DNA of 54,555 nt, from the NCBI GenBank assembly GCA_000467715.1, contig AJFK01000914.1, positions 1 to 54,555 on the forward strand, in the 5' to 3' direction. Below, piece after piece: positions 32,626 to 44,699 of this stretch. The stretch is from Hysterium pulicare CBS 123377 (Eukaryota > Ascomycota > Dothideomycetes > Hysteriales > Hysteriaceae). Both the position numbers and the translations under genes were made by a program. How positions within the stretch are numbered: the stretch's first letter is position 1; each line of letters opens with the position of its first letter. Under the pieces are notes generated by a model. That model searched no databases and was not told the DNA's origin. It saw only the letters and a program-made list of their open reading frames with translations.

Positions 32626-34701
32626 GCGAGTATTGTGTTCTTTGATCGCGAATACCTGGAAGTCAACAATGGATAAGCAGATGTATTAACTATTCAACAC
32701 AGATAAATCGTATGAATATGAGTATGCAGATGGCCGCGCGCGTGTAAGTAGTATCAACTGTGAGCGGCGCAAATGCCGAGGGCGAATGTCGTGGACAGGT
32801 GGTGAGTAACAAATGATGGGGGCCGGCGCAAAGGGTGCAGTTGTTGCGGCCTTGTGAGCCAAATCAGATCTCAGCTCCCGGAGGCTGGTACCTGGCAGGC
32901 GGCTCGGTGCGAGAGGGTATGGCTGAGATGAGGCTCTTGCGCAATTGTTGGGTGGGTGTTTGGAGGGTTGGTTCGTTGGGAAGATCACCAATGGATGGAA
33001 GAACAGCGCTTGAACGTACTTCTGGAAAACAATAATGCGGTATCAATGCGCAGGTTTACTGGCACGACCGGGTGCTTGGAATGAGGTTATTCGCGACAGG
33101 ACGCTCGTCGGAAGCGCTGGCCGGGGGGTAGAAGTAGAGCCCTGGCGCTTAACTGGGCCCAGTGAAAGAACGATAAGGATAAGTGTTAGGCGACGCTGAA
33201 TGTTTTCGCGAGGTGTTTAACAGGAGAAGAGGATCGGTATAGTATATCGGAGTTAAAAGTCGGTGTGGTGGTGATTGAATCGTCCAGACAGGTGCGTGGT
33301 GGATTGCTGGGTCGGCAGCATCTATTTTTAACTCGATTTCGAGGGGACGAGGCAGCTAGAGACCGATTGGCTGTTTCAGATGAGGCAGGTCGGAGTGGTG
33401 AATGGGAAGAGAGGACGAATTCATAGCAACAACGACGATGTTCAGTCGCAAGAGACAGGACAGCAATGTGATCTGGAGCTGGAGTCTCTAGAGAATCTGG
33501 GGCTGGCTGGGGTCCGGGCGTGGGAGGTAGTAATAATATCGAAGTCTCGTGGTCGGTGGTCTATTTGGCGCCGCTCACGGACACCTTGACCTTGGACCGT
33601 TCTTGGGACATGAAACACTCTAACGCAAAAGGATTTTTCAGAGAAGCCCCGCCTGCGACATGTCGGCGGTGAATGTGAAGATAGTGCCCCTCACTATTCA
33701 CCATCAACAAAGACCATGTGCATTGAATGGGATTCTATCTCGAGCAGCCTACGTCGTACATGGCCAGGCTCCGGCCACGTTTGAGCGGGTTTCATACGGT
33801 ACTTCGACGCTTGGCTACCTGTTGGATCTTGGTTAAGGCAGCCGGTCGCCCAAGAACTGGCTGTTGGACCAGGGGCTTGGTTGTGGGATCTGCCCTTAGC
33901 GGGAGTAATCTGAGCCGGAGGGGGCCCAGTGTTGGCCTGTCGTGCTCTGTTTTAGAGGGCATGTCACGCATACCAATCCACCATATCACCAATGCTATAG
34001 AGACTGCAAGTATCATAGCTTTTCAGGAACAGGAATCCAGTCCCGACAATGCACTGAATCAAGGACGAGATCAGATGTCTCCCTGCCCTGTGTTCCACGC
34101 CGAACAGACCTCGAGGCCGCATTTCGATCGTGTCTTCCCGAAGCATGGGAGAGAATGAGATCTGGTGTGGTGGTTTAGCCGTAAGGTTACGCATATCGGA
34201 GCATTAATAAGCGTAACATTGAGCCTCTCCCGCAGCGAGGAAAACTCCAACACCAAGCTCTCGCTCCCCACGACTTTCTCGCACACGCGGCATTAAATGC
34301 AACTTCGAACAACAGCATAAATACCCGGTCTCGCACCCACCCTCGTGATCAAGTTTCTGACCTCGCCAAACATCTTATACCCAATCTATCCCGCGTTTAC
34401 CGGGTGAGTCGTGCTTCCACTGTGCCTCAAGTTTTCTTTCAGACTGCATCCTTCCGTCGATGCGAGATGATGAACACCACTTATTGGAGCTGTCTTATAT
34501 CCCACGGGAATGCCGACCTCAATTATACGCACTGAAAATTCTGATTCACGCTTTCCAATATACTTGCTGTCATTATGTCTCAGAAAGTCTCAAGCTAACA
34601 GACGGGGGAAGATTTTGTAGATTCACCCACTCTTCATCTGCAAGCGGCCGTCGCGCCTTCCCACATCCATCAAACCTTAATCCAGCTTCACCTTCTTCGC
34701 C
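32626..34701. other. Intergenic between divergent Nbp2-like and SSU72 genes
   Basis: About 2 kb separating divergent starts, so it holds both promoters and leaders. A minus-strand pyrimidine-rich stretch precedes 32625. CATAAATACC at about 34316 and CT-rich sequence before 34702 fit the SSU72 promoter. No supported ORF; the frame at 33727..34158 lacks features. Confidence 0.5.
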
Positions 34702-35835
34702 ATGTCTGCCGATCCTCGTCTCGCTCGATCGCGAGCTCATCAACAACAGCCAACACCCGTCCCTCCTCCACCCCCACCGCCACCACCGATGGAAGCAGTA
34801 CCCGACTCCACCAAGATGGGGCTCGATGGCACGAACGATGAACGATCACAACAACCAGAGAGCGAGACGGTGCCAGAAGGCTTCAAGTTGAAATTTTGCA
34901 CCGTATGTGCGAGTAATAACAATCGGTATGTTCACCTCCATGACATCTACATAGCGAGATCCTATGCAAAATCATCATCACCAATACGATCCACTTCTTC
35001 TCGAGATATAGCTATTTACTTCGTGATTTGCGTGATACCTTTTCCCGCCCCATCGCCCCACAACCATTTTCCCCAGTTCCCTCATCTCCATCTTCACCAT
35101 CTCCCTCTCACCCTCATACCCAACCCAAGCACCCTCCATAAAACAATCCAACTAACACGCCCCACCCCCAGCTCAATGGAAGCCCACCTCCGCCTCTCCA
35201 CCGCCTCTCTCCCCACCCTCTCCTTCGGCACCGGCAGCCTCGTCCGCCTCCCCGGCCCCTCAATCCACCAACCCAACATCTACCACTTCAACAGCACAAC
35301 CTACCGCGCCATGCACTCAGAGCTGGAATCCCAAAACGCCTCCCTCTACGCCGCCAACGGCATCCTCAACATGCTCTCGCGCAACACAGCCATCAAAAAC
35401 TACCCGGAGCGCTTCCAGGACTGGGTCCCCGGCATGCCGCGACTCGACCACGTGCAGAGCGGCGACAAGGGCGCAAGGGGCACCGAGGGCGGCATCGTCG
35501 ATTGCGTCATTACGTGCGAGGAACGCTGCTTCGATGCCGTGCTCGAGGATCTGCATAACAAGGGTGGGCGCCTGAATAGACCGGTTCACGTGTTCAATGT
35601 CGATATTAAGGATAATCACGAGGAGGCGCTCGTGGGCGGGCGCGCCATTCTGGATCTCGCGATGAGGTTGAATGAGTGTGCGAAGCGGGAGAGGGAGAGG
35701 GCCGGCACCGAGGCGTGGGATGTTGGGGGTGGGAGGGCCAGGGGCGGGTTCGATGAGAAGGTGCCGGAGATTTTGGCAGAGTGGCAGGAGAGGTGGCCTG
35801 GGTTGCCGGCGCTTTGGAGTTTGGCGTGGTTTTAG
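34702..35835 (+). CDS. SSU72: SSU72, RNA polymerase II CTD Ser5 phosphatase
   Basis: Exons 34702..34925 and 35172..35835 around a 246-nt intron give 295 aa. SSU72 removes phosphate from Ser5/Ser7 of the RNA polymerase II C-terminal domain in the cleavage-polyadenylation complex, in the nucleus. The CX5R catalytic loop is CASNNNR at residues 69-75, in [17 protein letters not shown]; the intron splits the Arg codon (CG|C). Conserved downstream blocks are [19 protein letters not shown] and [21 protein letters not shown] non-conserved extension of about 60 residues precedes the core and contains P9. A Gly/Arg-rich insert lies near residue 255. Normal family length is about 200 aa; the excess is this extension and insert, as in other filamentous ascomycetes. 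Confidence 0.95.
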   Translation: MSADPRLARSRAHQQQPTPVPPPPPPPPPMEAVPDSTKMGLDGTNDERSQQPESETVPEGFKLKFCTVCASNNNRYVHLHDIYIARSYAKSSSPIRSTSSRDIAIYFVICVIPFPAPSPHNHFPQFPHLHLHHLPLTLIPNPSTLHKTIQLTRPTPSSMEAHLRLSTASLPTLSFGTGSLVRLPGPSIHQPNIYHFNSTTYRAMHSELESQNASLYAANGILNMLSRNTAIKNYPERFQDWVPGMPRLDHVQSGDKGARGTEGGIVDCVITCEERCFDAVLEDLHNKGGRLNRPVHVFNVDIKDNHEEALVGGRAILDLAMRLNECAKRERERAGTEAWDVGGGRARGGFDEKVPEILAEWQERWPGLPALWSLAWF

Positions 35836-36387
35836 AGGTTGGGGTGGGAGGGTCTTGGGAAGGGCTTCTGAAGGACGGAAGTCATCATCATGCGGGTGTA
35901 CTTTTGACATTAGTTTTGATATCTGGGCAGGCGGGTGGGCATAGCGATGGCGTTACAGAGCACGGTGGGTACTACTAGAGATACCACAACAACATCTTCT
36001 CAATCTCCATATAATCCGACTTTCCTAAACTCTGATATTGAGCAGAGTCTCCTCGAGCTACCTTCCCATGCCTTAAGCCCTACGCTAAAACGACCACAAA
36101 AACAATCTCGAAATCCGCCATAATGCATATCCCGACCATGAGGAAGTACTGGTATCCACCAAACGCCGTAACAAAACATCCCCCTCAAACCTGGCTTTCT
36201 CCCTGGAGACTTCCGGCATTTGAACATGCTACTCCATTTGAAAGGGAACAGAAGAATACATATGGGGAAGTTGGGGCGATGGAGCATGCTATGCTGATGG
36301 GAAATCGACAAGCGCACTTTCTTACCTGCAAGAATAACAAGGCGTAAAGCTAGAAGACGTGGCGGAGAGGGTACGGATTCGACTGTT
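35836..36387. other. Intergenic, convergent 3' ends
   Basis: Between the stop codons of SSU72 (+) and the next minus-strand gene. No ORF with features and no RNA recognised. Confidence 0.5.
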
Positions 36388-39300
36388 TCAAATCTTCCTC
36401 TTAAACGTAATTTTGCGTTCGATCTGCGTCGCAGCCGGCAGCGCATCCGCGAAACGATCGCGTTCTACCAATCACACATTAGCTCCAAAAAACAGCCGAG
36501 GTGCTGTGTAGAAGACTCACCATCCTTACTCTCAAACCCCAGAACAATATCATCATGTTCCCCGGGATACTCCACAACATCCACACAAACAAACCTTCTC
36601 TTGATACCCGCCCAACCCCCTCGAACCCCCTCCTCCCTCCCCATCTTGCCCTCACCCTTCCGTTCCTCAACCGGCAGCGCGAACTTCGCGTCCACAAGTC
36701 TAACACAGTACTTCGCCCCGCTCCCGCCCTTATCATTCTTCTCGAACACATCCGTCGATTTGAGGACGAAGTTCATGGCGTCGGCGTGGCTGAAATCCGT
36801 GAAGAAGGCCAGGAGTTGCACGATGGAGTCTTCGACTACGATTTGCAAGCGCACATTGGTGGAGGTCCATTGTTTGTAGATGGGGACGACCATTCTGCGG
36901 CGCGCGATGCTGAAGTTGGACGATATGCCGTCGTATTTGACGTGGAAGCCTGTGATGGCGGTTTCGAAGGCGTGGAGGTCTGGTAGCGAGTTGAAGGTGA
37001 GGGTGCGGAGAGTGGAGGTTGTGGTTAGGGTGCGTAGGAGCTCGGCGAGAGCGTCGGGGAGGCCTGGTTCGGCGTGTGCGGTGTCGATGGCTATGCTGAA
37101 GTCTTCTTGGGGGTTGCGAAGGATGAGGATTTCGGGCATGTTGGAGGTTGGGAGGCGGAGGAGAAGTTCGCCGGGGCCTAGATATCGATTAGTCTCCTTA
37201 TCGTGTCTTAAATTTTACATTATGTGCTGTTGTCGATTTTTAACGGATGAGAGGGTGTTGCTTACTCAGATTCATCCTATCTGTCAAACTCCCACACCCG
37301 TGCCTCGCGACTACTCTCAGACTCTCGCTTAACACCGTTTGCGCTGCATCCATATTTCCAGCCACAGGGTCTGTATTTAACGTCTTAACATCCTGCCACT
37401 GCAATCTCTTCAACACATATTTTCCTGAATGCGAGAATCCCTCCGCTTGATCTGCCGATTCGATATTGAATCCCTTTAATGGCACTTTCGCAAAAACCGT
37501 CTCGTTCGGAGAGATATTCATGCCCGTCAAAGTGCCAAAGAGCATATTCCGTTCTTTGCCATCGTTGAAAACTAGGAAAAGATTGCACACTTTCGGTTTT
37601 TGATCGGGTGAGTGTTCTTTGGTGCGGATAATCAAGGCGGGGAATCCACCTTCTGCGGTGTCGGATGTGAAGTCGAAGTTTAGAGGATCTTGCTTGCAGA
37701 GATCGTGGTTTATGCAACTAAGCGTGCGGTTCTTTGGATTCGTGACGACAAGCATACGGTATCCGCGATGTAGACGTCTCTTGCCAGAGCCTTCGGCGCT
37801 CCTTTCGCATTTCTCGAAGACGATGGTACGGCATCTTTTCACTCGCTCGGGTGGGAATGCTTGAGGATTTGTGGGGTCTTTGTATTGGAAATCTCGGAGA
37901 GTAAGGTCGAATGCAATACGTTCGTTCTCTTGTGGCCGGAGCTGCGCTCCCACTTTATTCGTGTGCTCGACGATAGCCCATACGCTACGGAAATCGGGTT
38001 CGCTGAAATCAATGCTGACCATGTATCCACGAGGTAGACGAATGTACATCCCACGAGCCTTGACCTTCCATTTGACATCATCCCAGGTGGGACCAGCTTT
38101 CGGGTTTTCTTGGATATGGATATTGACAAGCTCATTTTCGCTGCATATGGAGAGCTTGACGCCCAATTCTTCCCGCGGACGAAGCACAGAAAGAACGCAT
38201 GGCATCGCGACACGGTCTGTATCTGCGTCTTCCGTGGCCAGTGACACTTGGACAAACATGCGAAAATAACAGAAATCGGTTTTTGTATCGCCAAGTGGCA
38301 TGGACATTGCAGGATTCAACTTCCGTTGGTCCTGCCCATCCATTGTCAACGACTTGGACATATTTCCCGATAGCGCTGCCTGAGCATCCGGGGCGAAATT
38401 TGGATATTGAATCCAGACCGTCTGGTCCTGGCCTTGAATCAATGCTTGAGTTGGCGGCATGGCATGATGTCGCCTCATCGAACCTAGCAAGAGCTTAAGA
38501 TAAGACATCACCACATCGTAGACTTCGTAGATTTCTGCCATAGCTATATCTCCCGCGTCTCTAGCTGCTCGATATTGATTTTCCATCTTATAATCACCAT
38601 ACTTTCTCAAAGCCGGATGATTTTGGACTATCTCTGTAAGAATCCACCAGGCCTTAGCAAGGTCGACATGAGGCTGGGTCAGTAGCTGATGATGGGCGGC
38701 GGGATCTCCTTTAGGTCTGCTTCGAATGTGGCTCTCCATTCCAGCACGTCCACGCAGAAACCACCAAATCGATGCTCGAAGCCACTGCATGGGAGAATAG
38801 TCGAAGAGCGGCCGCGATAGTTCTGCTGTGAGTCGGAAGATACCTTGCATGTGTGTGACACGGTCCGCAAAATCCGCAAATGCAGCATCTCCTTGAGCTC
38901 TAGTATCGGAACGAGCTAGATGAGGAACAGCATGCATCCCAGGATCCTGATTTTGCTTAGGAACAACATGCATCCCAGGATCTTGATTTTGCGCAGGAAC
39001 AATATGCATTCCCGGATCTTGATTCTGCTTAGGAACAACATGCATTCCCGGATCTTGTCTGACCGGTGACGCGATTCGCATACCCGGGTCCTGAGTTGTC
39101 GGTACAGGCTGTTTCATCGGAGTAGGAATCGCTGGCGGCGGGGCCACGACAGGGAAATAACCAGGAGAGTTTCCATAGGCAGATATCGGCGTGGGTTGGA
39201 CTTGGAAAGAGTTGAGAGTCGAGGCGGAATGGGGATCAACTGGATGGGCTGTCATGGGCGGTGGTTGACCATGTGACATTGACTGATTGGCGGAAGAGGA

Positions 39301-40716
39301 AGATGAAGGCCGTGCGGTGGTATCAAGCGAGGGAGTGGGTAAGGCTTTACGAATGGGCGGGTCTTGCGAGGGTTTTCGAGCGTGGGAACGGTGAGCGTTT
39401 GATTCAGTCTGAGGTGGAGTTGGTGCTTCGTATGAGAGGGTTGGAGGAGGAAATTGCGGTCGAAGCTGTTGGGTTGGCTGCGCTGTAGGATGTTCAAACG
39501 GCGACCTTGGAGGTTCTGACACTCGCCCTATGGGATACGGCTTCGGAGGGGATCCGACATTGAACGAGTTCGTAGTTGAAGAAGAGTCTCTTCTCGTCGA
39601 CTCAAGATCTGGATGCTGATGCTTCGCGGCAAGGTGCAATGCTGCCCCTTCTTCAGCCCGCATCTGATGTATGACCCGGGCCGAGAATGAATTGGGATCC
39701 GCGGGTTCACTCTGAAGATAGTGTTTCTTGAAATCCAGAGGAGAGCTATCGTCGTCCCAGCTCTTGTCCATTTCTGGTAGCCTGGGAGCATCGCCGGAGC
39801 GCGGAAGAGGTGGCTCCTCATCATCCGAATCAGCCATATGGTCACTCCAACCTGTCTGCGTCCTTTTCAGCTGCTTAGGTACAAAGTCATCCTCTTCCTG
39901 AATGGTAGGTTCTTTCTTTATTGGATGCGGTGAGAAACCACTCTCGGACTCAAATGAATAAGTAGAATCCAAGCTTGGTCTCCCCTGGATTTCTTCCGTC
40001 ACAAATCCTGTAGGTGCTCTTTGCAATGGCTTCGGTCGCTGTGCTAGACCCATTGGGCCCAGTCGTTCTGGCGGTGGTGGTGGCGGGGGAGCAGCATGCG
40101 AGTTGATGTTTCCCATTTGCATCTTCTGCTGCAAAGGCGGAGACATCTCGCCTGCAGAAGTCACATGCCTCTTGACTCCGTCCATGTTCCCAGAACTATG
40201 CTGAACCTGACTCCGCAATCCCAATTGCATATCATCCCGATGTGTTTGTAAACCTGCCGAGTCCAATGCTGTCCCTCCTAGACTCGCCTTCCTTCTCGAC
40301 ACCTCAATTGACGGAACCTCCGACTCATCTCCACCTTCACCAATGATGTCCGGCGCCGTCCTTGCAAAAGAAACAGTAAGATTCAACTTGCGTCTCGGTT
40401 TCGCATTCTCACTCCCGCGCATAGAGCTCGGAAGCCCCGATACGCCAGGACTCGGCGTCCTCCCCGCAATATCATGAGCGCCAGGCCATCTCTGAGCAGC
40501 CGCAACATCGATTCTCGGCTTCAGGGCATTGCCTCCATGATTTGTCGCCAGTTGCTGGGAATGCAGTTGAGACTTTTCGATTGAGGGTTTCAGGAAGTCG
40601 GCGACGTCGTTGTCTGAATTCAACTTCTGCTCTGTGTCTTTGGCAGGTATAGGGTCCTCCTTTCCAAACATCTTCCCCCGCCAGCGGGACTTTCGACTTG
40701 TGGCGGCGTCGGCCAT
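36388..40716 (-). CDS. Conserved fungal protein, 1394 aa, unknown function
   Basis: Exons 40716..37266, 37177..36521 and 36464..36388 join in phase (introns of 89 and 56 nt). The start MADAATSRKSRWRGKMFGKE is the first ATG of the frame and fits conserved fungal proteins of this architecture. Residues 1-610 are disordered with polyproline (P7), RRKLNLTVSFARTAPDII and five copies of a 12-residue repeat beginning QDPGM (about 540-600). Residues about 610-1150 are folded: a helical block (FADFADRVTHMQGIFRLTAE), beta-rich segments with RLPRGYMVSIDFSEPDFRSV, and HGCGSLTDRMNL at the exon end. The final 240 residues contain RRRMVVPIYKQWTS and VDVVEYPGEHDDIVLGFES, resembling a PH-like fold. I know of no assigned function. 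The low-complexity N-terminus suggests a cortical or signalling scaffold, which is only an inference. Confidence 0.82.
38928..39095 (-). repeat. 36-bp coding minisatellite (12-residue QDPGM repeat)
   Basis: In-frame units begin at about 38931, 38967, 39003, 39039 and 39078 (steps 36, 36, 36, 39). They encode QDPGMHVVPKQN and close variants inside the disordered region of the 1394-aa protein. Unit 1-4 nucleotide identity is high, which suggests recent expansion or homogenisation. Confidence 0.8.
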
Positions 40717-42129
40717 GGTGTGGTGTAGAGTCGTACAAGGTAGTGGAATGGGGTAGGAGGGCACGCGACGTCGAGCTGAGTGGAAGGGTGGGGAGGTGGG
40801 CGGCTTCTGCGACAAATTCGACTCGTTTCATGCGTTCATGGGAGGGGGGGTTGGTTGTAAGTAAAAGGAGAGAAGAAGAAGACGGCAACTTCTAGGCTGC
40901 ACAGCAGGCAGAGAGGTCGAGAGAAAGTAGATTAGCAGACTTGGTATTGGTACTTGGGGTTAGCCAGGTCCAGACGACCCCAGCCGTTATCGTGCAGCTG
41001 GTGATTGTGGTGTTGGCGGGTGCTTGGGAGCGTGTAAACCGACGCCAGTCTAACTGAACCGAGCTCGGCGATCAAGCCGATGCGGTAGAGAGGGCGCTTC
41101 CCGAGGCTGAAATAGGACTCAATAAATGCAGATGCAGAAGGTGGAAAGAGAAAAGAGATGAACACTGCCAATGCCAAAGGTGAAATGTGTAGCGAATTCA
41201 CCGGGTGGGAAGCTTGTTCGCCATCACCATCAGTTGCCAGCAGCCAGCCACGACAAGCAGAAAAGCTAGACGGATTGCGTTGGGCATATTTACGCGGTCC
41301 TGCCAATCAATACCTACAACCACTTCAATTCTTGATGTTGGTTTCAACGGCATCCAAATCGAAGACGAACACATCATGCCTGTCTATATGTGTTTCAAAA
41401 ACAGTCTATCGTCGCCGTAGAAAACCCCCGTCAAGATCAAGGCCCATTCAAATTAACGGCCTCTCCCCGCCATCGCGAATCACTAAATGGCCTGAGCTGT
41501 GCCACCATCAAATAAGGGAGCCCTCCTCCATTCTCCACCCACGACCCGTCGCCGTCGCAACTTATGTAGGTATCTATGGTATGCCTGTATTTTTGCGCAA
41601 GCAATGCACCTGTATGTCAGACCTCTTTGCAAACCCATCCATCTTTGCATCTTCAACACTTATATAAATATGAGAAACCTGAACAGCTTTCGACTTGCCC
41701 CCATCCGCCAGCCAGCCCCCAACTCCTAACCCCTGCGGCCTTATCTACTCAACCAATTCGCCGGTTGCTACTCTGACTTAGCGAAACGTGAGATCCAAGA
41801 CATCCAAGACGCTGTCTCACGCATGTCATTGTACTTATCAAAGGAGCGGGGAAAAGTCCTCGCTTGGTTTTTTAATAGCTTCTATGGCTAATAATAAACG
41901 ATGCTTACATGAACGCCCCGTCTCGATAAAATAGTGAGCTAAGAGAGCCACGATGACCTGAGATCTAAGGAACACCGGTCCTCTTCCATCCTGACTCGAT
42001 TAGAAGAGGGGCGCTAGTCTTTACAACTGAAAGAACCTCCTGATATTCGATTCATGTGTATGTCGCAGCCCGGGTCTAAGACATGTTTATCCAGGTTGGT
42101 AGATGTGCTTCTCAAGACTACACAGTACC
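40717..42129. other. Intergenic, upstream of the 1394-aa gene
   Basis: Contains the presumed minus-strand promoter and leader next to 40716. Several short frames around 41.2-41.8 kb have no features. Confidence 0.45.
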
Positions 42130-43825
42130 AAAGCGCATCACCCTAAAGAGCGTTCAAACTCCTTGTCAGTCGACACGCTACAATAATGCTCCGCCTTCCA
42201 TCTATGCCTCGACTGCCAGCCCGCACCCTCCAACTCTCGAAGCCGGAAAACCCTGCCTTCCCGAAAGACATCAGGCGGTACCACTGGTTCCCTATTGAGC
42301 ATATCCTAGCATGTCGCCTCTCCCGCCATGATGATGATCCCCACGCAAGACGAGTCATCCCTACTTTGGCGATACACCATGTTCCAATCCAGCGACGTCG
42401 AGGGCGGGGTGTAGGACGGTGCGCTCAGAGCATCGATTCTCTGCTCCAGCCAATTCATGTTGATGGCGTCGACTACTCTGCGCAGAGCCGGGTCGCGCGT
42501 CTCGAAAGCCTCCTCGAGATCGCGGTGATAGCCCGCCATTCTCTCCACCGGTTGCCGAAGACGGTGTACTGGTCCAAGAGACGATCGTCGAAGCGGATGT
42601 GGAAGCGGTATGTGGGATCCGATTGCGGGGTTAGGAGTGATAGCGCCATATGCACGTATCGCATGCGTGGAGGACAGTAGATGGTGATGCAGGGCGACTT
42701 TACCTGCGGCGGGACGATGATTGTTTTCATCATCCGAGAAGACGTGATCCGGTTTGCGAGTGTGATTCGAGGGAATCCTTGGACGGGGTGGAAGTGTTTG
42801 TCTGTACTAGGCAACCATGCTTTTAATGTGGATGTGCTGCACAGAACAAGCACCTCTGTGAGCTTATCCTCGTGCGGACCGTCTGGCGCGGGTGAGCATT
42901 TCGTATTGACATGCAGAAGGAGATCAGACTCACTGAAGGATTGCAATCTGGGAGCATCTTGGCTTCGAAATGTAAGCTGCTGGTTCAGGACTCTATCGAC
43001 ATTTCTGCGAGCTTGATTCTGAAACTGTTGATCGCGCCGACCGAGCTGGCTTCTGTTCGACCGTGATCAACGTCCATCCACTCGTGGATATCCACACGTC
43101 TCGCAGAAGTCATGTGGTTCAAGTCACCCAAATACGAGCTACTAGCGCTCGCAGAGCTCTTCCAGTCCATGTCGGAACACGTACTCTCAATGACCTTCAA
43201 CGTGCGCAAGTCCGGGATAGATTCCGTCTCCTGTCTAATGAGCTGTCCCCTGAGAACCATGGTCCTAGCCGAAGTTGTAACCAGGCTCAACCCATCAAGC
43301 AGGTCCTTGAGATTCTGAATCAACCCAGCGAACTTCTTCGAGCCTCGAATAGTCCACCGCGTCCTAGCCCCCAACCCAGCTTTCCCATGATGCTCGGAAA
43401 GTCGTGTCTGGAACTGTACTATCGGCGAGCTTTCGAACGAAGCCGAGCAAATCACGCTCCCTTCGATGGTCCCATTACTCGCCGCCTCTTACCTCCTAGC
43501 GATGGATTCAAGCCCATATTTAGACTTCAGGGCATCGGCCTCGTTGAACAGCTTCTGAACACTTCCAAGGATCCGCTCGACCTGCACTCGAGTCTCGGGC
43601 TCGTCTAGGAGCGCATCTCTATTCGGGTCCGGTCGCAGAATCCCCACAGCCTCGCCCCATATCATTAATCGCCGTTTCTCAATGCTGAGTCTTACTATCA
43701 AAAGCTCGTAGTCTGCCCCGAGATTTTCCCTACTTCGATCAGATCGAAGCATTGTACACAGAGTGAAAAGGCTGGCTAGAGCTACCGCGTCGATTGGTCA
43801 GGCTGATGGGCTCGACCGGGACCAT
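42130..43825 (-). pseudogene. Decayed HeLo-domain (prion-inhibition type) gene
   Basis: ATG at 43825. The segment 43752..43489 carries HeLo-type motifs (GADYELLIVRLSIEKRRL, MIWGEAVGIL, ALLDEPETRVQVERILGSV, LFNEADALKSKYGL). HeLo domains occur at the N-terminus of HET-s-like heterokaryon-incompatibility proteins. Family motifs upstream of 43752 lie in three different frames: breaks at about 43794, 43753 and 43725, each in a short run or dinucleotide repeat. A TAA at 43489 precedes a continuing protein-like frame to about 43040, where the frame changes again; a further shift lies near 42540. The 3' part (42470-43030) reads NQARRNVDRVLNQQLTF and DPTYRFHIRFDDRLLDQY. Multiple lesions indicate a pseudogene; clustered sequencing errors or hidden introns are the alternative. 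Confidence 0.6.
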
Positions 43826-44699
43826 TGTTGTTGGCAAAATTTCTCAAATCGCCACTAGGGGTTGGGTTGGTCGAGGAGATGTAATTAAGGCAGAGCAATA
43901 CCGCTGAAATCGCAATGAATAGTGGTAGTCGTACATAGTAGAATATTGCGCGCCTGGGGACGGTTGATCATGCAGCAGATAAGTAGCTGAAATGGAGTGG
44001 CTTGTGGCTTAGCAGCCAAAGTGGGCTGTGCATATCTCTTGATTCGAAAAGGCTTGGTTATATCCATACCTCCAGCTATCTTGAAAGCCACCATTGTTGC
44101 AGACGTCCATACTGATCCCTCTGTTTCCTGTTCGAATTTAGATTGCTGCTAACCCAGACTTACGGGATGCTTGAAGTGTGAGCCGCCATTAAAGGCAGGA
44201 AGCAGACTTCTGAATCTTCAAACAAAGACACAGTAAAATAATCTCATCTCATGTATTCATCACCTCCTACCATCCGCTGTAGCCTTATTCATATTCATAT
44301 AATACAACAACACTCTTCATCCTCCGATATTTCCATCGTCCCCAAAACCCCCAAAGTCCAAAGGCAAAAAAGAAGAAGAAAAAGAGAAGGGAATCGTATC
44401 GTAGCATCCAAAAACCAGCCGTGAATCATAAATTCGTCAAGAATTCCTGAATCCGGGAGAACCCCCGATTCCAGCCCAGCCGTACGTTTCCAAAATGGCA
44501 AATCAGATTGCGATAAGGGAAAGAGGAAGGGAAAGGGGTATGGTAAGGGTGAATAACTTCAAAAAAGAAAGTGAGCAAACAAGATAACGCCCCGATTTTC
44601 CAAATCCAACCCAATGAAACCTCGTATATGCGTACTTGCAAGCTAACAATGAAGTACTCGTTACGCAAAAGCAAAAAAAAAGATCCCAATATCTGCAAA
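43826..44699. other. Intergenic, 3' flank of the 1115-aa gene
   Basis: No supported gene. A-rich stretches at 44360-44400 and 44550-44700 probably belong to the 3' UTR of the minus-strand gene ending at 44700. Confidence 0.45.

Noticed and set aside
35317-35910. 197-codon minus-strand ORF opposite SSU72
   Set aside because: Pro/Arg/His-rich antisense reading of a GC-rich exon; SSU72 on the plus strand is unambiguous.
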